Source of the DNA: an uncultured Lachnospiraceae bacterium
GTDB lineage: Bacteria; Bacillota; Clostridia; Lachnospirales; Lachnospiraceae
Length of the DNA: 64,000 nt
Direction: 5' to 3'
NCBI GenBank assembly: GCA_902789555.1
Contig: CADAOF010000008.1
Location: 34,101 to 98,100, forward strand
Positions 60,176-64,000 of this stretch are shown one piece after another. Position 1 is the stretch's first letter. Each line of letters begins with the position of its first letter. The position numbers were made by a program, and so were the translations under genes. A model generated the notes under the pieces. That model ran no database searches. It saw only the letters and a list, made by a program, of their open reading frames with translations, and had not been told where the DNA came from.

Positions 60176-60212
60176 GCGCCCTCCCCGTTTTTCGGGGAGG
60201 GCGCTCTTTTTG
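60176..60212 (+). terminator. Terminator of the M32 gene
   Basis: Twelve-bp perfect stem GCGCCCTCCCCG / CGGGGAGGGCGC around TTTTT, with a CTTTTT tail. The 150 bases beyond it up to the next gene hold nothing recognisable. Confidence 0.92.
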
Positions 60213-60361
60213 TGCTGTCATTTTCTGATATAGGTCTGGTTCTTGCTGGTCGGCTTATCCGGGATGCCTCTCACGATCAGTTTTTCACCTTTGATCCTGC
60301 ATGTTATCTTACATGTTTTCTTGCATTGTTCCGCAGCAATTCTCTTCCCACAGTTCCGTTA

Positions 60362-62066
60362 TCACGTGATCAGTTCACGGATGCTTGTCTTTAAGTACCT
60401 TCTTACGGTGGCATAGGCAAACAGCAGATACAGCGCCGCAAAGAGAAGGCAGGCCGGGAAAGTCAGCCACGACGGCAGCACCAGGCCGCCGAAAATGAGC
60501 CCGTACAGCAGGATCAGGATGACCGCCGCCGCAAACGCCAGGATGAAGGCCGCTCCGGCGCGGACGAGGTGTTCGCCCCAGAGCATCTGCAGCACCGCGC
60601 TTTTCGACAGGCCGAAGATTTGAAGATAGCCGAGTTCCTTTCTGCGGTAGAACAGCTCCGTCCGGATCACCGAGACCATGTACAGGCAGATCAGGAGACA
60701 CATGGTAAAGAAGACCGCATAAAAAACCTTCATGACCTGATCGATCTGCTCGCTTCTCTCATCGATCTTCTGAAGATAATAATTGGCCCAGCCTTTCTGC
60801 CCCTCGTCCAAACCCGGGATCTCCATGAACAGCACATCCTCTACGGCCTGCCGCTTCTCCGGATCGTCTGCCATGCCCCGGATCACGCACATGAGCGAAC
60901 CTGCGAAGACCGGTGTTTCCTTCTTTTCCCCAAATGTCTTCAGCGTTTCATACGGGATAAAGATGGCCGCCTTCTGCGTTCTCATATAGTAAAGATCCAC
61001 CCGGAAATGCTCGTTGAAAGCTGCTTTCTGCGGGATCGTGACTGCGCTGACGGTAAAGATCCTGCCGCAGAAAGCAAATGTCTTCCCGACGCAGTCCGCA
61101 AAGCTCGTCCCCGGGAAGAGGACCTCCGCCGTCTCCTGCGTGATGATCACTTCATCATCTTTTTTGGGGAAAACCCCTGCTTCCAGCATTCCACCAACAT
61201 TCAGAACGGAATCCCCCGCCGGCATCAGGTAGTAGGCAGTCAGGCCGTTATCCTCGGCTTCATAATAGTCATAGACCGTGACCCATTCCTTGTGGCCAAA
61301 CTTCTCATACTGCTCTTTCGTGAAGCCGGCAAGGTCGACCGGATAACGCTTTGCATACCAGCGAAGCGCTTCTTTGGCGCTTTACGGCAAAGTAAACCGG
61401 CGGCACGGGTCTTGTCCGCTTAAAGCTCAGTCCCGTTCCCCCCGCTGCTGCGGCCTCCGGCTGCGGCAGAGTCGCGCCCTCTTCCGCAGTTTCAAGTTCC
61501 CCGTAGTCAAGCGGCAGAATAGCGTCCGCAAATCGGTCGAAGCAGTCCTCATGCGTCGCGACAATGATGATCCGGTCTTTATTCTTAAGGCCTGCCAGGA
61601 TCTCCGCGATCTTATCCGAATTCTCGGCATCCAGCGAAGCCGTCGGCTCATCGGCCAGCAAGAGCTGCGGGGCGTTCAGAAGCGCACGGGCAACCGAAGC
61701 CCGCTGTCGCTCCCCGCCCGAGATCTCCGACGGATATTTCTTTAAAAGCGCGGCAATGCCGAGCTGCCCCGCCAGCTGCTTTATCCCCTGCGGATCGTTC
61801 CGGATGAGCAGGAGATTTTCTCGCACCGTCAGGCCGCCAAGCAGCAAGCTTTTCTGGAAGATCATGGCCGTCCGTAAGCCGCCGCTCTCGCAGATCCCCT
61901 CATACTCCGTATCCACTCCGCCCAGAATGTTCAGCAGCGTCGTTTTGCCGCAGCCGCTTACGCCCTTGATCACGTAAAGTTTCCCGCTCTCAAATGTATA
62001 GGAAATATCTTTCAGTACCGTACGGTTATCAAAGCTTTTACTTAATTTTTCCAGGAAAATTTTCAT
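60362..62066 (-). pseudogene. ABC ATPase-FtsX permease fusion, frameshifted and lacking the first membrane helix
   Basis: The first part (62066 to about 61385) is a LolD/MacB-like ATPase: Walker A GVSGCGKTT, signature ISGGERQR, Walker B LLLADEPTASLD, H-loop VATHED. After KRTRPVPPVYFAVK the frame shifts by one base (61376-61384). The downstream frame goes on with KEALRWYAKRYPVDLAGF and an extracytoplasmic domain, then three C-terminal helices and RRYLKTSIRELIT. In an intact fusion a membrane helix would lie at the junction; it is missing, so a deletion that also broke the frame is the simplest reading. An assembly error is the alternative. It would have been a transporter or substrate-release system of the MacB/FtsX type. 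Confidence 0.75.
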
Positions 62067-62076
62067 AGCAGTCCCC

Positions 62077-64000
62077 TCACAGTACGTCGCGGTTCGCGAT
62101 CAGATTCTCATACCAGGACAGCTGCTTCACCCGGTGGAACCGGAGCGAAAGCAGGCCCGCCGCGAGCAGGACCGCGCCGCCGTAGTAAGCCGCAAGCAGG
62201 ACAGGGTTGTAGCTGAAGAGCTCATAATCCGTGAACATCCGGCGGTGATTGAGGAGATTGCCGAGCAGTGACAAGGGCAAAGCGATCAGCGTTGCGAGGC
62301 CCAGGAGTTTTACAAAATTCAGCGTTCCGAGCAGCACCAGGCCGCGCAAAATGCGTTTCCGTGCATAGCCCGCATACTCAAAGACCGAAACAAAAGCGTT
62401 GTTGTAGGTAAATTCCGCGCGGCTCATCTCCGCAAAAAAGACAACGGTAAAGAGGGCCGCAAGCAAGGCAAAGGGCAGCAGGATCCAGGAAACGTAAGGC
62501 AGTTCCCACTCTTCGATGTGGTGGACGGCGTTTCTGGTCAGCCAGCAGTCCTGCCTCGCAAACGCCTGCCGGTACGTCTGATAAAACGACTCGAATCCAT
62601 CGAACGAATCAAAGAACAGAAAGTAACTCCGCTGTCCTTCTCCCATGAAGAAGTTTTCGTCCTGATCGAGGTCTCGGATCAGCGCAGCATTGACGAAAAA
62701 GAGATTATCCATCATCCCTGAATCCGGATTATCAAGGATGTAGTCGGCCCCGCAGGCGTTCAGATAGATCATGCCCTGCTTATCCGGCTTCTTCAGGATC
62801 CCGACGATCTCCAGTTCAACTTTTCCCAGTCCGTAGAACTCCTTCGTCAGCGTCTTGCCAATCAGCTTCTCGTGCTTTCCGGGCCGCATTACCTCGGCCA
62901 TTTCATAACTGAGGATCACCTGTTCTGGCGCGGTATAGTAAGTGCCGTACTCCAGTTCTTTCGCCAACAGGAACAGTTCTTCCTTCTCCGGCAGAACCCA
63001 AATAAATGAATCCAGCGATTTCCTCGCTCCGGTCGCAGGATCGACTGTTTCGTCCGGTACTGATCCACGGTAATTCACCACAATTTCCGAGACGCGTTCC
63101 CATTCCGCAAAAAGGTCATTGAGCCTGGCGCCTTTCGTGAGAGACAGTTCCAGCACGTTGAGCCGGTACATCTTCTCGCAGGTGACCGCCAACTTGTGCG
63201 ACGGCGTATCCGCGAGGACAGGGAAACTGTCAGAAACAGCAGGAACAGCCGCTCCGCGCGTTTCTCCCGGCGGGAAGAAGTGAACCATTTGGCGAGGAAA
63301 GGAAGCGGATCCGGAAGGGCATTTTCGGATAATCCGGCCGGACCCGAAGCAGCATCCTGCACAGCCGCCTTGGCCGCGTCCTCGCTGCCCGCGTTCTTCC
63401 TACCCTGACGGTGCGCGGCTTCCTCATCCGGCACCGCCTCTTCCATCCACGGTGTCTTGTCTTTCTTGGAAAAATGCACGATCGCATCCGCATAATCCAC
63501 GGCTGCCTGGTCGTGTGTCGCGCAAATGATCAGGACCTCGTTTTTCAGTGCCGCCAGCGTCTCAAATACCGCCTTTTTATTGACCGGATCGAGTGCCGCT
63601 GTCGGCTCATCGAGAAGCAGGACCTTCTTTCCCTTCAGCAGCGATCGGATAATGGCCAGCCTCTGCCTCTCCCCGCCCGAAAGCGTCGGCGGGAAAGCAT
63701 CTTTTCGCTCCTCCAGGCCGAAGCGCCGAAGCAGGGTCGGGATCTTCTTCCCTCCGCCAAGGATCCGCAGGTTGTCCGTCACACTTAGGTGATCCACAAA
63801 GACCGGATCCTGCGTGATGTAATCAAAAGAAGCCGGGTCCTCATGGGTCACCCGGCCTTTATATGTCTTTCCGTCCCAGCGGACCGTCCCTTCAGAAAAA
63901 GGCACGAAACCCGCCAGCAGATTTAAAAACGTGGTCTTGCCGCTTCCGCTTTCTCCGAGCAGCAGATACAGGCCTCTGTCCCGGAAACTTCCGGAAAAGC
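62077..64000 (-). pseudogene. Second ABC ATPase-FtsX permease fusion, frameshifted; 5' end outside window
   Basis: The ATPase part (64000 to about 63230) enters from beyond the window: Walker A GESGSGKTT at the edge, signature LSGGERQR, Walker B VLLLDEPTAALD, H-loop CATHDQ. The first membrane helix begins (ERLFLLFLTVS) but the frame changes at 63211-63226. The permease part continues in another frame from VLADTPSHKLAV through the extracytoplasmic domain and three C-terminal helices to ENLIANRDVL. The helix at the junction is too short, so a small deletion is likely. It lies 10 bases upstream of the other broken fusion gene in the same operon; the two are paralogues. Confidence 0.75.

Overview
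The window looks like a GC-rich chromosome segment of an anaerobic low-GC-lineage Gram-positive (Bacillota, class Clostridia; a gut or rumen Lachnospiraceae/Oscillospiraceae-type organism is my guess, not proven). The reasons are AGGAGG-type ribosome binding sites, TTGACA/TATAAT promoters, many lipobox lipoproteins, tRNA genes without encoded CCA, a trimeric NADH-linked [FeFe] hydrogenase, GPH sugar symporter, MATE and oligopeptide uptake genes, and no outer-membrane or respiratory-chain genes.

Layout. 1-5912 (minus): an RDD membrane protein, a sugar-type ABC importer (ATPase, two permeases, lipoprotein) and a staphylococcal-nuclease-like lipoprotein cut by the window edge, all behind one promoter with a palindromic operator. 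6193-9861 (minus): a large secreted M16-type metalloprotease lipoprotein with an SLH-like C-terminus. 9957-16461: a 6.5 kb integrated element in the 3' end of tRNA-Thr, flanked by 47-bp direct repeats. It carries a tyrosine integrase, XRE repressor, excisionase-like and other small phage-like genes, a PC4/YdbC-like protein, a ribbon-helix-helix protein and much structured repeat DNA, but no relaxase, capsid or transposase. 16420-16991: intact tRNA-Thr and, divergently, tRNA-Gly, -His, -Gln and -Lys. 17650-21731: hydCBA hydrogenase operon. 21860-25109 (minus): a C_GCAxxG redox protein, a phosphodiester glycosidase and a GPH symporter. 25230-25964: truA. 26045-40015 (minus): an oligopeptide ABC system (oppABCDF plus DUF3899) followed by two more family-5 binding proteins; OppD, OppF and OppC all carry large in-frame insertions. 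40253-45397 (plus): an EEP-fold hydrolase, an AEC transporter, a TPR protein, a DUF4037 protein and an XRE-TPR regulator. 45465-48638 (minus): phosphohexomutase and MATE exporter. 48875-52352: an ABC half-transporter pair that looks compositionally foreign. 52427-54118 (minus): a membrane-anchored GH18/SH3 protein. 54580-58138: a heterodimeric ABC exporter. 58233-58415 (minus): rpmF. 58652-60154: M32 carboxypeptidase. 60362-64000 (minus): two adjacent ABC ATPase-FtsX fusion genes, both broken by frameshift at the same domain boundary.

The housekeeping parts fit a fermentative peptide- and sugar-scavenging lifestyle: oligopeptide uptake with several binding proteins, secreted and cytosolic peptidases, sugar import with phosphohexomutase, and hydrogenase to dispose of reductant. 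The least explained part is the tRNA-Thr element. It holds at least 22 copies of the octamer GCAGGAGG/CCTCCTGC in 6.5 kb, paired GTTCGGCTA repeats at both ends, a decayed TGTA-repeat block, and a structured non-coding segment. The oversized Opp components and the twin broken ABC-FtsX genes are the other places worth a second look. All motif counts and promoter calls were made by eye.
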